Assembly (NCBI GenBank): GCA_027704905.1
Contig: CM051000.1
Location: 10,297,842-10,361,841, forward strand
Direction of reading: 5' to 3'
Source: Muraenolepis orangiensis
Taxonomy: Eukaryota > Chordata > Actinopteri > Gadiformes > Muraenolepididae
Length of the DNA stretch: 64,000 nucleotides
This document shows positions 35,166 through 46,230 of the stretch, piece after piece; position 1 is the first letter of the stretch, and each line of letters opens with the position of its first letter. Under the pieces are notes generated by a model that saw nothing but the letters and a program-made list of their open reading frames with translations, was not told the DNA's origin and did no database searches. The position numbers and the translations under genes were made by a program.

Positions 35166-35640
35166 GCGCAAGTCAAGTCAAGTCAAGTAAAGTCAAGTTT
35201 ATTGTCTTTTCACAGTTTACACAAGTATAAAGCAGTGAGTGAGAATATTATGTGCAATACCCGACGACAGACAGCAGTTATTATAAAACTGAATAGAATA
35301 AAATAAGTTAAAAAATAAATTATTAAATTAATTTATAAAATGCAATATATCGGCACAGAAAAAGAGCAATATGTATATATAAATCAATGCAATAAAATAT
35401 ACATTGTTATATGCTATACGCCCTTGTTCAGCAGCCTGATGGCCTGACTGTGGAAGCTATCTCTTAGGGCCGTACGGAGGGGGGTTGGGCTTAACCACCC
35501 GACACCACCCTTTGAAGAGATCTGCGCTCGAATTCGGTGCAGTTCCCGTACCAGGCAGTGATACACCCTGTAAGAACACTCGCGATGGTGCCGGTATAGA
35601 ATGTTGCTATACCGGACACGGTATAGCAAGAGAGAGAGAG
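35166..35640 (-). mobile_element. LINE 3' end with (TTGAC)n tail and C-terminal relic
   Basis: The left edge has AAGTCAAGTCAAGTCAAGT, a LINE tail on the minus strand, then AT-rich 3' UTR. From about 35410 to 35630 the minus strand encodes C-terminal ORF2 pieces: CSYRVYHCLV in one frame, and in other frames a TAWYGNCT-like segment and the FHSQAIRLLN ending. The region between is shortened, so it is a 5'-truncated, internally deleted copy. It contains one arm of a 32-bp inverted repeat (35475-35506). Confidence 0.65.
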
Positions 35641-36963
35641 AGAGTTTGAAGCTTTAACTTACGATGCCCACACCCAACACAGGCCTCTTAAATGTATAAA
35701 CAACGTCAATCTTGTTCTGTATAGATACAGATGGTAATCAAATCCAAGAAAAATACTTGGAAATACTTGGAAAAAGGTATTTATTGCTAACATTTACAAA
35801 TGATGATATTAAAGCCCTGATTTCTCTGAGGCCTGACCTTCAGTGAAACACCAACACTAGTGAAAAGTTGCGTCTTTGTTTTGGATGGAAAAAGTGTGAA
35901 AAACAAGTCATTATGCAGTGAAATTGCCATCACAATATTACCAAGGATAAGCTAATATAGCATTACCTCATGGGTATATTAATTGGTATACAATAATTGA
36001 GACATATATCTAAAACATTTCTCTTCCCTCTAGTTCTGTCAACATAACACACATGTACATAATAGACAAACCCATCAATGTAATATAATAATAATAATAA
36101 TACAATGTAATACAATTGAATCAACACATTACAAACAATCACATATGCATAGTATGCCTAAAGCGCAAGGGCAGATGTGAAATGATGCTGTTAAGTGTTG
36201 TCACTAGATTGCACCCTTACTCATTGTATTACGGTACTAATAATGTTCTATTAAAGTGTTTACGGTGCGCTCATGACGTCTCCACGCTGTACGTGAGCAG
36301 CGCACGGGTCGGTGCTCGGACTGCAGAATATTGCAGTTGCCTAAATAAATATGCCGACAGGCTAAAGAGTTAACCACCGAGTGAAAGCTTTACTTATTAT
36401 CCACAACTACGCGGAAGATTGCGCATCCAAGCTTTACAGATGCTTTTAAATGTTCACATCCCAAATAGTCTTGACTCCTATACGCAAACTCCCAGCCCCG
36501 CTACATCCACGTGCTTTGCTCCGTCAAAAACAATATGATTCTCTTTCGTTTTGTTCCACCAATATGAAGCGACTCAATGCCGCTCCGTGTACTTTGCGTT
36601 CACACCATGTGTCGGGTGGTTAAGCCCAACCCCCCTCCGTCATTTCTAAGCACATGGGCTTCCTATCAGACTCATCCCAAAGATAATGTTCTGGGGCCTC
36701 GAGGATCTGCTTCATAATTCAAAACCCTGACAAAAAAGCATAAATTGGCACGTATAAATGAAAATAGAAAACATCCAAAAAAGAAAGAGAAGGAAAAAAG
36801 AAAATATGCAAGCGTGCCTCCTATGGAGGAGAAGTCAAGCAATGTCCTCGTCTCATTAGCATTTACATTGGAATAACCAGAAGGGGTCCCGCCTTAAGGG
36901 TCTTTTGCCGGAAAAGCAGCTTAAAAAAACAGATGACCTGCTATTACCTATTACTCAGAGAAA
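35641..36963. other. Unassigned stretch
   Basis: Holds the second arm of the 32-bp inverted repeat (36609-36640) without further LINE sequence around it. Otherwise nothing recognised. Confidence 0.5.
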
Positions 36964-37046
36964 CACACACACACACACACGCACACACACGCACACGCAC
37001 GCACACACACCCATGCACGCACACACACACATACACACACACACAA
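36964..37046. repeat. (CA)n microsatellite with CG variants
   Basis: Imperfect ACACAC/ACGCAC repeats. Confidence 0.9.
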
Positions 37047-37307
37047 ACAGCTTGATTGTCAGATTGTTTCATGCCCTGGTGGTGTTCATCATCGTGCAGC
37101 CATCTTTTTGTTGGGTTGTTTATAATCCTGCGTGGAATAATAATGAAATTGGGTCAGGGGCGGGTTAAACAAAAGCCTAAGAATGCGTGCCGCCGTGCGT
37201 CAGTGAGGCACAGCGCTCCGCTGCCCGTGACGCACCGTAGCGTAGCCGCAGCAGTGTGTAGGGGGCGGGGCGTAGTCTCACGCAGCCAGCCAGTCTGGGA
37301 CTCAGTG

Positions 37308-39605
37308 TCAATGGGCTACTTGCACTAAGCTGTGTGAAGTTCTTCCGGCTTCAAATAATGCTGCTCATCCTGTTCCGGTTTATTTGTTTACTTCCAACTA
37401 GCTAGCTACAGCTCCTGAGGTCATATTTCGCCATGAATTCCCGTTAGAAAAGTTTTCAAAAACAGGAGAAGAAATACTCCGAACATTGTTGTGTTCCGCT
37501 TTGTTCGGCATCATCAAAATGTAATTAATGGTGTTTAGAGTTTCCATGGCTTTCTAACCCATCCCGACCTGAGAAGAACCCGACGCGGACATCCGATTCT
37601 TTTGCAGGTAATGTTAGACCAAAGTTGTGCTATTCAGCTAACTGTTTGACATCGACCAAAGTAAACATCAGTTTAACTATATATATACAATATATATACA
37701 TATACAAATATATATAAAGAATCTTATCGTAAGTCTTGATAAAACAAAGTTAATGTGCCTCCTGCTGCAGCCTGTTTCATGCATACGAGATGAGACATTG
37801 GCTTAGTTGTTACAGCTTACATTATTTTGGTGACTGTGTATGATTGTATTTACTTTGTTAATTAATGACTGCCATGATGTATATGTATTTTTGTAAATAG
37901 ATGTCACACAGCACAGCCTTACTAGTTTATAACTTAAAGCTGTAACCTTTTTTTAAACCTTCCAGAGACAGCTGCTCCAGCCAATCGACGAGTTCTTTTC
38001 CTCGTTCAACATACACCAGTCCACAGTGACTCTGCCACTGCACTGAGGTCTCAATGCATCTGGCTCACACCTGCAGAAGTACAAGCATACCTCCCTGAGG
38101 AATTCAGAGATTTCTCAGACACCCAGGTCATCTTGGACTGCACTGAGCTCAAGTGTCAGACACCATCCTTACCACTCATGCAAAGTGAGATGTACTCCAC
38201 CTACAAATATCACTGCACCATGAAAGTGCTTATTGGCAGACGTTTACAGTGGCATGACTGTTGTCAAACTTCCAAAACAAGGCATTAGTTAAAGCATGGG
38301 TTAAGTAAACCATTGGTTGAACACCAGGTTTTTGTAATTTAATTTAGTGAATTTTGTTTATTCCAGTGGCAGATCATTTTGTTAAACATTCTGTAAATCT
38401 TATGTACACAAACTTTATCAATGTAAGCAAACTGTTGAATGTAAAGTCATTTGTATAAATTAACATTGTAACATATTGTACGTATCATATTGTAACATAT
38501 TGGCTAAAAAAACATGATTGAAATTGTTTGTCATTGTCATTCCAATCTTTCATTGAAGAACCTGGATTTTGCTCATGTTAATTTCCCAAAAAGAGGTATC
38601 TTGGCATGTGTGTATATAGAAAAATAAATGGTCAGCTTTTTCTCTAATTGTTCTTTGCTTGTGGATCTGTGTGTATTCATTGCACAACTGTTTGGAACAC
38701 CAATGCCACTATGTGATTGCACACAACACTGCCTGCCACACAGGAGCATTGGCTGTACGTCAACACCACTGGCGATGAATCATGAAGCGTAATCTAAGAA
38801 GAAAGAGAAACAAATTAGAAATATACCCTCTGCTTCATGGAAAAGAGCAAGTAGGTAATTATGAGTAGAACAGTTATTGTTATTGTTCCTGAACCATGCT
38901 CCAAGACGATGCATACCCTCCTAAATGCTTAGCTTTACATTCTCTCCCTACTGTAAAGTAGGGAGAAACTTGAATAACCTTCCTTGATAACTATTATATA
39001 TTAGATGGTGTATATTAGCAGTTAACTTATGTAAATATGTTTCTGATCACCCAAACACATTTCCACCTTATCCTTATTAACTTGATCAAATGATCTGACC
39101 AATGTGCAGGGAGACATGCAAACATTCAAGTTGGTGAGTCTTTAAGAATAAACTTAGCTATAATGCTCCACTGAATGAGGATGACCAACATTACAGCTTC
39201 CTGCCTCCACTTAAACTGTGTGGTGTTTCACTCTTCCTCATGTCCTGTAGCACAAGGCTCTCACCACCTGCCCTGACAGCCTATCTTTATTGGACACTGA
39301 ATCAAAGAACAGATAAGTGTCGTTAGTGTTACATCGTCGTTAGCGTTAGTCAGTCAGTCAGTTAACACTTGTTTTCTTACCTTCCTAATTGTGTATGTAT
39401 GACACTGCATACAATTTACAACCTTTATCCAACTTGCTTGTTGGGGTTTTGGTCGTCGTACAAACCCGGTGAACATAGGTGATGTTTAACTTTGGGAGCT
39501 CTTGTGAACACCGGGTGAAGAATGTCCCGTTGAACTGGAATCAATCGAGCAGCATTAAATCGCATTAAGCAGAACGCGGAATTGCTTGTGCAAGTAGCCC
39601 ATTGA
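37308..39605 (+). mobile_element. THAP/DDE DNA transposon with inverted repeats, 2.3 kb
   Basis: Perfect 18-bp inverted ends TCAATGGGCTACTTGCAC (37308-37325) and its reverse complement (39588-39605), with the match reaching AAGC beyond a one-base gap. Inside is a two-exon transposase relic in the plus orientation. A THAP domain with a DDE_Tnp_4-like core points to an IS5/PIF/ISL2EU-type relative. The target duplication is not clear. Confidence 0.7.
37460..38289 (+). pseudogene. THAP-DDE transposase relic, two exons
   Basis: Exon 1 (about 37460-37607) has CCVPLC near 37486-37505, the C-x(2-4)-C start of a THAP zinc finger, and in another frame FHGF, part of the THAP core, with a stop in between. 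It ends CAG/GTAATG. Exon 2 follows a T-rich acceptor ending CCAG at 37975. It contains a decayed helix-turn-helix trace (NIHQSTV), then WLTPAEVQAYLPEEF and VILDCTELKCQTPS, with the first catalytic Asp near 38134, then SEMYSTYKYHCTMKVLIG, and a stop at 38287. The later catalytic Asp and Glu regions are gone. A working protein would cut and paste the element; this one is dead. Introns are inferred from GT...AG and frame only. Confidence 0.7.
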
Positions 39606-40410
39606 ATGTGTCAGGAACTGCTGTCTTGATTGACATTCAAGGGAGACCAATCACGGGCCATATCCCGGGAACAGTACTTGTAGAGAAGCAGACCAATGGT
39701 GAAAGAACAGCGATTTAAATACAAAACTTGTTGTCTACAACAATTTTATTTTAGATATGCAGGTGGACTGAATATACCCATGGACGTCAATATAACAGTA
39801 CACTGATTCACCCGCGTCTCGCAGGAGCTAAGTCTACTTCATCCTGAGTGGAAATGCTTTTACTTTATAAATCTTTCCCTGTGTTGCCAACATCTATGCA
39901 TTTATAAGCTGTTTAGCGAGCTACTAATATCTCACATCAATGTTATGTTCTTATCATCAGAAATGAGTAGCTATGATTGCTAGGCTTCTGTTGGTCGTGC
40001 AGTGTAGTGTGTAAGTGTAGTGTAGTGGAGACATGTTTTAATGCACTTTTCTCTTGTTTTAGTTGTTTATGGAGTCGTCTGCCCTCGCGCCACCACTGGG
40101 CTGCAGCTCGCCCAGCTCTCCTCAGTGCCTGCTTTATTGACATTGAGTTATTGCAATGCACTCTACACTTTTACATTTTGTGATTATTGTTTATTATGTA
40201 TTTAATGTTTATTTTAATAAAACCATTTTCTAAATATAAATGTCTGCTTCATTATGCTTTAGCAACCATGAAACTTAATACAAGATGACAGTTTTGAAGA
40301 CGAAAAGGCCAATGGTCTTTTCTGTTAAAGTACTCCATTGATGCAGCTCTAACGTAATGGCTGTCCATAGCACTCAAGACGAGCAGCACTAATGCGTTGT
40401 GCCAGCCGTG
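39606..40410. other. Unassigned stretch with a possible terminal exon
   Basis: At 40045-40061 CTTTTCTCTTGTTTTAG resembles a splice acceptor, and AATAAAACC at 40217 a poly(A) signal, so 40062-40240 could be a last exon. The reading (for example from TTGTTTATGGAGTCG) has no recognised domain. Very tentative. Confidence 0.25.
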
Positions 40411-41027
40411 GTGTGGTGGTAGATGACCAGCTGTCCTGCAATGCCAACGTCACCGCGGTGGCCCGATCTTGCAGAATTGCCCTCTACAACATCCGCAGGA
40501 TCCGGCCCTTCCTCACACGTGAAGCGGCGCAGATCCTGGTCCAAGCGCTCGTCATCACCCGCCTCGACTACTGCAACTCTCTCCTGGCGGGACTCCCCGC
40601 CTCTGCAACTAAGCCCCTCCAACGCATCCAGAACGCAGCAGCACGCCTGGTATTCAATCTACCGAAATTCTCCCACGTGACCCCTCTCTTCCGCGATCTC
40701 CACTGGCTTCCGGTAAATGCTCGCATCAAATTCAAGACTCTGGTGCTGACTTTTAGGGCAGTCAATGGAACTGCCCCAGCCTACCTCCAGGCGTTGGTCA
40801 AACCCTACATCCCAGCCAGAGCGCTCCGCTCAACTTCTGCCAGGCGACTTGTTCGACCTTCACTAATGTCAACCAAACATCGCTCGTCCAAAACCCAGCT
40901 CTTCACGGCTCTGGCTCCACAGTGGTGGAATGAACTCCCGTCTCATGTCAGGACGGCAGAGTCCCTCGCCAGCTTCCGCAAGAGACTCAAGACCCACCTG
41001 TTCAGAGTCCACCTGGACTCTCCTTGA
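40411..41027 (+). pseudogene. L2 LINE ORF2 C-terminal fragment, open
   Basis: About 205 codons without a stop, starting within the region after the RT catalytic site: DDQLSCNANV, NIRRIRPFLTREAAQILVQA, LDYCNSLLAGLPASA, LQRIQNAAARLVFNLP, LHWLPVNARIKFKTLVLTF, and ending WWNELPSHVR and RLKTHLFRVHLDSP. Both RT catalytic motifs and the endonuclease are absent, because the element is truncated. The lack of stops compared with the copy at 7141-8917 suggests a younger insertion. Confidence 0.9.
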
Positions 41028-41338
41028 ACCCTCCTTCTCCTTCGTGAAACCCCTAAACATGCTTAAGTCCTGACATTAATAGCTCTTAGCATGTTGTATA
41101 TGTTAGCAAGTGTATATCCTTAATGTTGATAACACGCTCTTATCACAGCTACTTAAGCAGGTGACCTAGCAGTACGAAATTGTGTTATTCATCTTGTTAA
41201 AATGAATACTTGTGAACTGCTGTATTTTATGTTTGCGTACCCCAGTGTTATGCTATTGTCTGCTTCAACTAATGTACACCTTGTAAGTCGCTTTGGATAA
41301 AAGCGTCTGCCAAATGCCCTAAATGTAAATGTAAATGT
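40411..41338 (+). mobile_element. L2-type LINE, 5'-truncated
   Basis: Plus-strand copy of the family at 6833-8960. ORF2 C-terminal region to the 41025 stop, then a 3' UTR ending GTCGCTTTGGATAAAAGCG, TCTGCCAAATG and a CTAAATGTAAATG tail. No convincing target duplication. Confidence 0.9.
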
Positions 41339-42519
41339 GTTTGGAGCCAATGGAGCCTCAAAGCCAGGAGCAACACCTGGACAGACATGATGGAGTCCGC
41401 CACTGTTGTTACTGTGCTTGAAGTAGGCGCTAGCGTTGCTGGGAAAGCAGAGACGTATCCAAACTGGTTCTTAGACAGTTCACCAGTTGAACCAATTGAG
41501 AACCGGCTCTAGCACCAGCCCAGAGCTAGAACTAGGTTTGCGTTGGTGGAAACAAGGTATGTAGCAGACGTTCAGGACAAGTCACATGATCACATGTAGC
41601 GGTGTAGTGTACTGTCAATTAATGGAGGAAGCTAAGTACATCCACTTCTTTATTGTTTTTACTTCGCTGTGACCCCAGGAGAGATGCATGCTTCTAATTA
41701 TCTGGTTCAGGTTGACCCAGTGATCTCTCATAAGTAGCTGTTGACACTAAGTCCCCAAACAATGATATGAAGTGATATATGAAGTGTGAAGCCACCCAAG
41801 TTTTATCTGAGGTTAAACGTTTTCTTTCAATACATGGGGAGCACTTAATAATAATAATTGCAACCTTGAAGCATGAATAAAGTAAATGAAATAATATGTA
41901 TGTGTACATTTGTGTACATTTTTTCTTTTTTTTGTAATTCTTCCAATCTTGTCTTTTTTGTAATTATTGTGACCTGTATATACCTATACTTTTGAGCACA
42001 TCTTTGGAACTGGTTATAACATTTGACTGTACATTGTACACTGTACCTTATACATGTGAGAAATAAACCAAATCGGAATCTGAAGTAGTAGAAAATAATG
42101 CATTGTTCTTACATGAATGCTCAATAGTCGTAGAAGAACCCTCACTTTCGATGAGCTGACACAAACTTTATTAATTCATTCTTTATAACTACGTGAAATA
42201 TTCATGCATTGCAGCACTATTAAGTGTGTAAAAACATTATTTACACATTGTATATAGTGTGAAAATCATCAACGTTTGTGATGCTATGCTTATAAGTGAC
42301 TTTATAAAGCATGATCTCATTGTCTTATCACGTGTTATAACTGATAAGAGTATTTATGTAGGAACAATGCATTATAAATGATAAATTCACTATTTCTTCT
42401 ACTACTGTTTCAAAGTTGCAGATATTCCTAAAGAAATAGTTTGCTGATTTTCCACCAGCTGTGTACCATATTACAATGTGGGTAGTGTATGCAAATTAAC
42501 AATGATCAATTCTACCCCC
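41339..42519. other. Mostly unassigned, possible small repeat ends
   Basis: 41460-41560 has palindromic AACCGGCTCTAGCACC-type sequence seen in some fish DNA transposons. 41930-42085 ends ATAAACCAAATCGGAATCTG like a LINE 3' end. Neither can be assigned firmly. Confidence 0.35.
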
Positions 42520-42899
42520 CCCCCCCCGCCTCATTTGACGAGCATTACGTTTTTGTAAACTGTTCGCCAGCAAACGATTTGCCGGCTCTATGGCTATCGT
42601 TGCAATTGTTCTTCTCTGGTCTCTGTTGTAGCGCCGATTTGATATTTTTCCAGCGGAAAAATACTTCTATAAGTGATACCAAAAAAGGTTTGTTTAGGTT
42701 ATTTTCCTTCCGGTGGTTGCTCTAGAGAGGAACTCTGCACTGCAAGTTTTATTTTTGACACACTCCCTTCTCACCCGGAGCAACCGTTCTGCTCATATCC
42801 GAGAGACACAGACACAAGGCTATGAGCAGCTTTAATTACATTTGATTGTTTCAAAAACTTTCATCAGCTTTCTCACTGGCTCACAAACAAACATGTCAC
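42520..42899. other. Unassigned stretch with a C-run
   Basis: C11 run at about 42516-42527; nothing else. Confidence 0.5.
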
Positions 42900-43012
42900 G
42901 CACACAAGCATACGCACACACGCACACACACGCGCGCACACAGGCACACGCACACAGGCACAGGCACACGCACACACACACACACACACGCACACACACA
43001 CATACACTACTG
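42900..43012. repeat. Imperfect CA/CG microsatellite
   Basis: CACACG, GCACAC and CACAGG variants over about 110 bp. Confidence 0.9.
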
Positions 43013-43904
43013 TTTGCCACGTGTACATATTTTAGGTAACCACGGTGATGCCGCCAGAATGCTAAGGGGCACAGTCTCTGTCTCACATCCCCAGGTTATT
43101 CAGGTCCCTGTAAGGGCCTGTATTTCCCATTAGTTCGCTTCTATTTCCTATTTCTTCCCTGCAATTGTTCCCAAGCCACATCATTCAGGTGAGACATTTA
43201 TCCTGCTTTTGTGGCGGTGCTGTGTTTGCTCACAAGAATATAAGGCTTCTTGTCATCCTTACTGTCAAGCTAAAATATGGGCTCTCCAAGTGAGAGAGAG
43301 AGAAGGGGAAAGGGGGAACTCCAGGTGATGAAATGTCTCGCGGGCATATTGGGTGTGCTGGGTTTCAATGGATCCTACTTCTAGGGCCCATTTCCCCGAG
43401 TGGCAGCAACCATATTAATGTCCCCGGCCCCAGCGCCCCAGCTCAGAGAAGCCTGGGAGACATAGAGGTGTGGATGGTCTGCAACCAATCCCATCCATAG
43501 GAGGCCGTCCCATGCACACCTGAGGAGGGGGTCTTGATGTCGCTGGGAAAGGTGATTGGAATGACATCTCCCCTATCCCCCCCCCCCCCCCATAGGGGTT
43601 ATCAGTCTCAGAGATTAGCTGTACGGTTGAGAACAACACTGATCGTTATTGTGCTATGAGTGCAGCTCAGTATAACAAAGTAATGTAATGCTACACATTT
43701 ATTTTGAATGTTACTTTGTAAAACAAACAAAAAATAACATTTCCACAATAATCAGATGCTTATACCTGCTGCACTCAATGTGTTTTAAGTGTTATTACAT
43801 TTATTAAACAAGGATTGTCACAAAGTGAATGTGTGAGACGTTATTACTAAATGGACAATGCCAAATCTCCACATCACTGCCAGAAATAAACTATACATTG
43901 TTAT
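43013..43904. other. Unassigned stretch
   Basis: A C13 run at about 43579-43591; otherwise nothing recognised. Confidence 0.5.
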
Positions 43905-43973
43905 GTTATTGTTGTTGTTGTTGTTGTTGTTGTTGGTTGTTGTTGGTTGTTGTGGTTGTGGTTGTGGTTGTGG

Positions 43974-44004
<31 letters not shown>

Positions 44005-44106
44005 GGTTATTGTTGTTGTTGTGGTTATTGTTGTTGTTGTGGTTATTGTTGTTGTTGTGGTTATTGTTGTTGTTGTGGTTGTTGTTGTTGTTGGTTTTGG
44101 TGGTGG
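43905..44106. repeat. (GTT)n array with 18-bp higher-order unit
   Basis: GTT repeats at the left, then GGTTGT repeats, then four units of an 18-bp block (GGTTATTGTTGTTGTTGT) at about 44004-44078, then GTT again. Poly(Val), poly(Cys) and poly(Thr) frames over it are repeat translation. Confidence 0.95.
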
Positions 44107-44368
44107 TGTAGCACGTTTAACACGCCCTGGGTTTAATGTTTCTTCAATAAACAAGGTTAGAGAAACAGACGTTCTGAAAATGTATATATTATTATTATTG
44201 TTTACAGAGCGACTGGTTAAATAAACTCAAGTAGGCAGAACAAACGGCTTGATACACAGAATAAATAAAGAATAAAGCTTCAATAGCTTTGAGCCGCAAC
44301 TTAGGCTAGTGCAAGTGCCTACTAGAGACAGCAATACAATGTCCAACCAAACAAATAAGAAACCCGGG

Positions 44369-44469
<101 letters not shown>

Positions 44470-44494
44470 CCAACTGGAGAAGCTAAACGTATAT

Positions 44495-44636
44495 ATTCAA
44501 GATTCAAGATTCAGGATCTTTTTATTTGCCAATTGCAGCAAGTACAATGGAATGCTTACTCCTCATTCCCTCCCGCAGTATGAATTGCCTACAACAGTAC
44601 TATACTATACTATACTACACTACACTATGCTATACT
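44495..44636 (-). mobile_element. LINE 3'-end fragment (GATTCAAGA tail family)
   Basis: Starts TTCAAGATTCAAGATTCAGG, then GCAGCAAGTACAATGGAATG and CCCTCCCGCAGTATGAAT, then ACTATACTA repeats. It is directly followed by the RTE/Rex3-like element. Confidence 0.65.
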
Positions 44637-45542
44637 CCATCCATCCATCCATCGTCTCCCGCTTATCCGTGGTCGGTTTGCGGAGGTAGCAGCTTCAGCA
44701 AGGGACTCCAAACTCCTTCCCTCTCCCTGGCAAAATTGACTAGCTCTGACTGGGGGATCCCAAGGCGTTCCCAGGCCAGTGTGTAGATGTAATCACCCAA
44801 CCTGTACCTTGGTCTGCCCCGTGGTCTCTTCCCAATCGGATGTGCCTGGAAAACCGACCAGGTTTTCCAGGGTCTCTTACGAGTTACTCAGCTTCTCACC
44901 CTATCCCTCAAGGAGATACCAGCCACCCTTCTGAGGAAACTAATTTTGGCCGCTTGTATTCGGGATCTCATTCTTTATTATTACTATTTATTTTACCCAT
45001 TGTTCATGACCATAGGTGAGGGTAGGAATGAAGACTGATTGGTAGATCGAGAGCTTTGCCTTCTGGCTCAGCTCTCTTTTGGTTGCAACAGTACTTGAAC
45101 TCCTTCACTTGGGAAAATGAGTCCCTCCCTACTTGGAGTAGTCAATCCACCGGTTCCAGTCGCTTCACATTCCGCTGCAAACCGATCCAGTGAGTGCTGA
45201 AGGTCACATACTGACGACGCAAACAGGACCACATCATCTGCAAACAGCAGCGATTCAATCCTGAGCCCACCATACTGAAACCCCTCCCCTCCATGACTAC
45301 GCCTTGAAATCCTGTCCATGAAAATCACAAACAGGATGGGTGACAAAGCGCAACCCTGGCAGAGGCCAACACCCACTGAGAAAAGGTCCGACTTACTAAC
45401 GAGAGTCCGGACACAGCTCTTGCTTGGGAGTAGAGAGATTGGATGGCCCTCAGTAGTGACCCCCGCACCCCATACTCCCGCAACAACCCCCACAGTATTT
45501 TCCGAGGGACCCGATCATATGCCTTCTCCAAATCCACAAAAC
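44637..45542 (-). mobile_element. RTE/Rex3-like LINE, 5'-truncated
   Basis: Minus strand. The tail is (ATCC)n at 44637-44654, i.e. GATG repeats in the sense direction, as described for Rex3. The plus strand has TCGTCTCCCGCTTATCCG next to it and GCGTTCCCAGGCCAG near 44764, typical of this abundant fish family. The 5' end stops in the RT at 45542. Confidence 0.7.
45068..45537 (-). pseudogene. RTE/Rex3-like reverse transcriptase fragment
   Basis: From right to left: DLEKAYDRVPRKILWGLLRE (about 45480-45537), with the first catalytic Asp in DLEKAYDR, then LLRAIQSLY. After a frameshift come SDLFSVGVGLCQGCALSPIL (about 45335-45395), FMDRISRRS and LLFADDVVLFASS (about 45207-45247) with the catalytic FADD. 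Then DRFAAECEATG and a decayed C-terminus. The fragment lacks the fingers N-terminus and the endonuclease, and has at least one frameshift. Confidence 0.75.
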
Positions 45543-45593
45543 CCTCGGGATAAATAATTAAGTCTCTTGAATCTTGAATCTTGAATCTTGAAA
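45543..45593 (+). mobile_element. LINE 3' tail fragment with (TCTTGAA)n
   Basis: CTCGGGATAAATAATTAAGT then TCTTGAATCTTGAATCTTGA, like 14242 and 24203. It lies on the far side of the Rex3-like element from an inverted tail at 44495. Confidence 0.65.
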
Positions 45594-45755
45594 TTAGCCG
45601 GTCTCACTGTCTCTCTTTCCCTTGAATCAACCGGTCTCACTGTCTTTCTTTCCCTTGAATCAACCGGTCTCACTGTCTTTCTTTCCCTTAAATCAACCTG
45701 TCTCACTGTCTTTCTTTCCCTTAAATCAACCTGTCTCACTGTCTTTCTTTCCCAA
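45594..45755. repeat. 33-bp minisatellite, five units
   Basis: Units start AACCGGTCTCACTGTCTTTC and end CCCTTGAATC (later units AACCTG and CCCTTAAATC). Starts straight after the LINE tail and shares CTTGAATC with it. As 33 is a multiple of three, one frame repeats an 11-residue peptide; no evidence it is coding. Confidence 0.95.
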
Positions 45756-46044
45756 CCTCAGAACACACAACTGGGGTCTTTGTGTTTACAGCAGCTGAAT
45801 GATGGCTGGTACAATCAAACTCCATTACTTTGTGCCACGCCATTTTCCAGCCTTATTTCCCCTCGGTTTTAACCCCTCCTCCCCTTCTCGCTAACCTCGT
45901 CGCCGTCCTACCACTGGTCGGTTGACACTTATACAACACATGCTCCCACCAACCACTCTCACCTCAATCTCTCCATTTGATCCTCCCCTCCATCTGGGGG
46001 GGAGAGGAGGGGGGGTTTCATTTGAAATGAATGTCATATAATGC
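45756..46044. other. Unassigned stretch
   Basis: Ends with a G/A-rich run near 45997-46015. Nothing recognised. Confidence 0.5.

Positions 46045-46230
<186 letters not shown>

Noticed and set aside
40062..40240. Terminal exon of a host gene
   Set aside because: Only an acceptor-like site and a poly(A) signal support it; listed as a tentative note, not as a gene.
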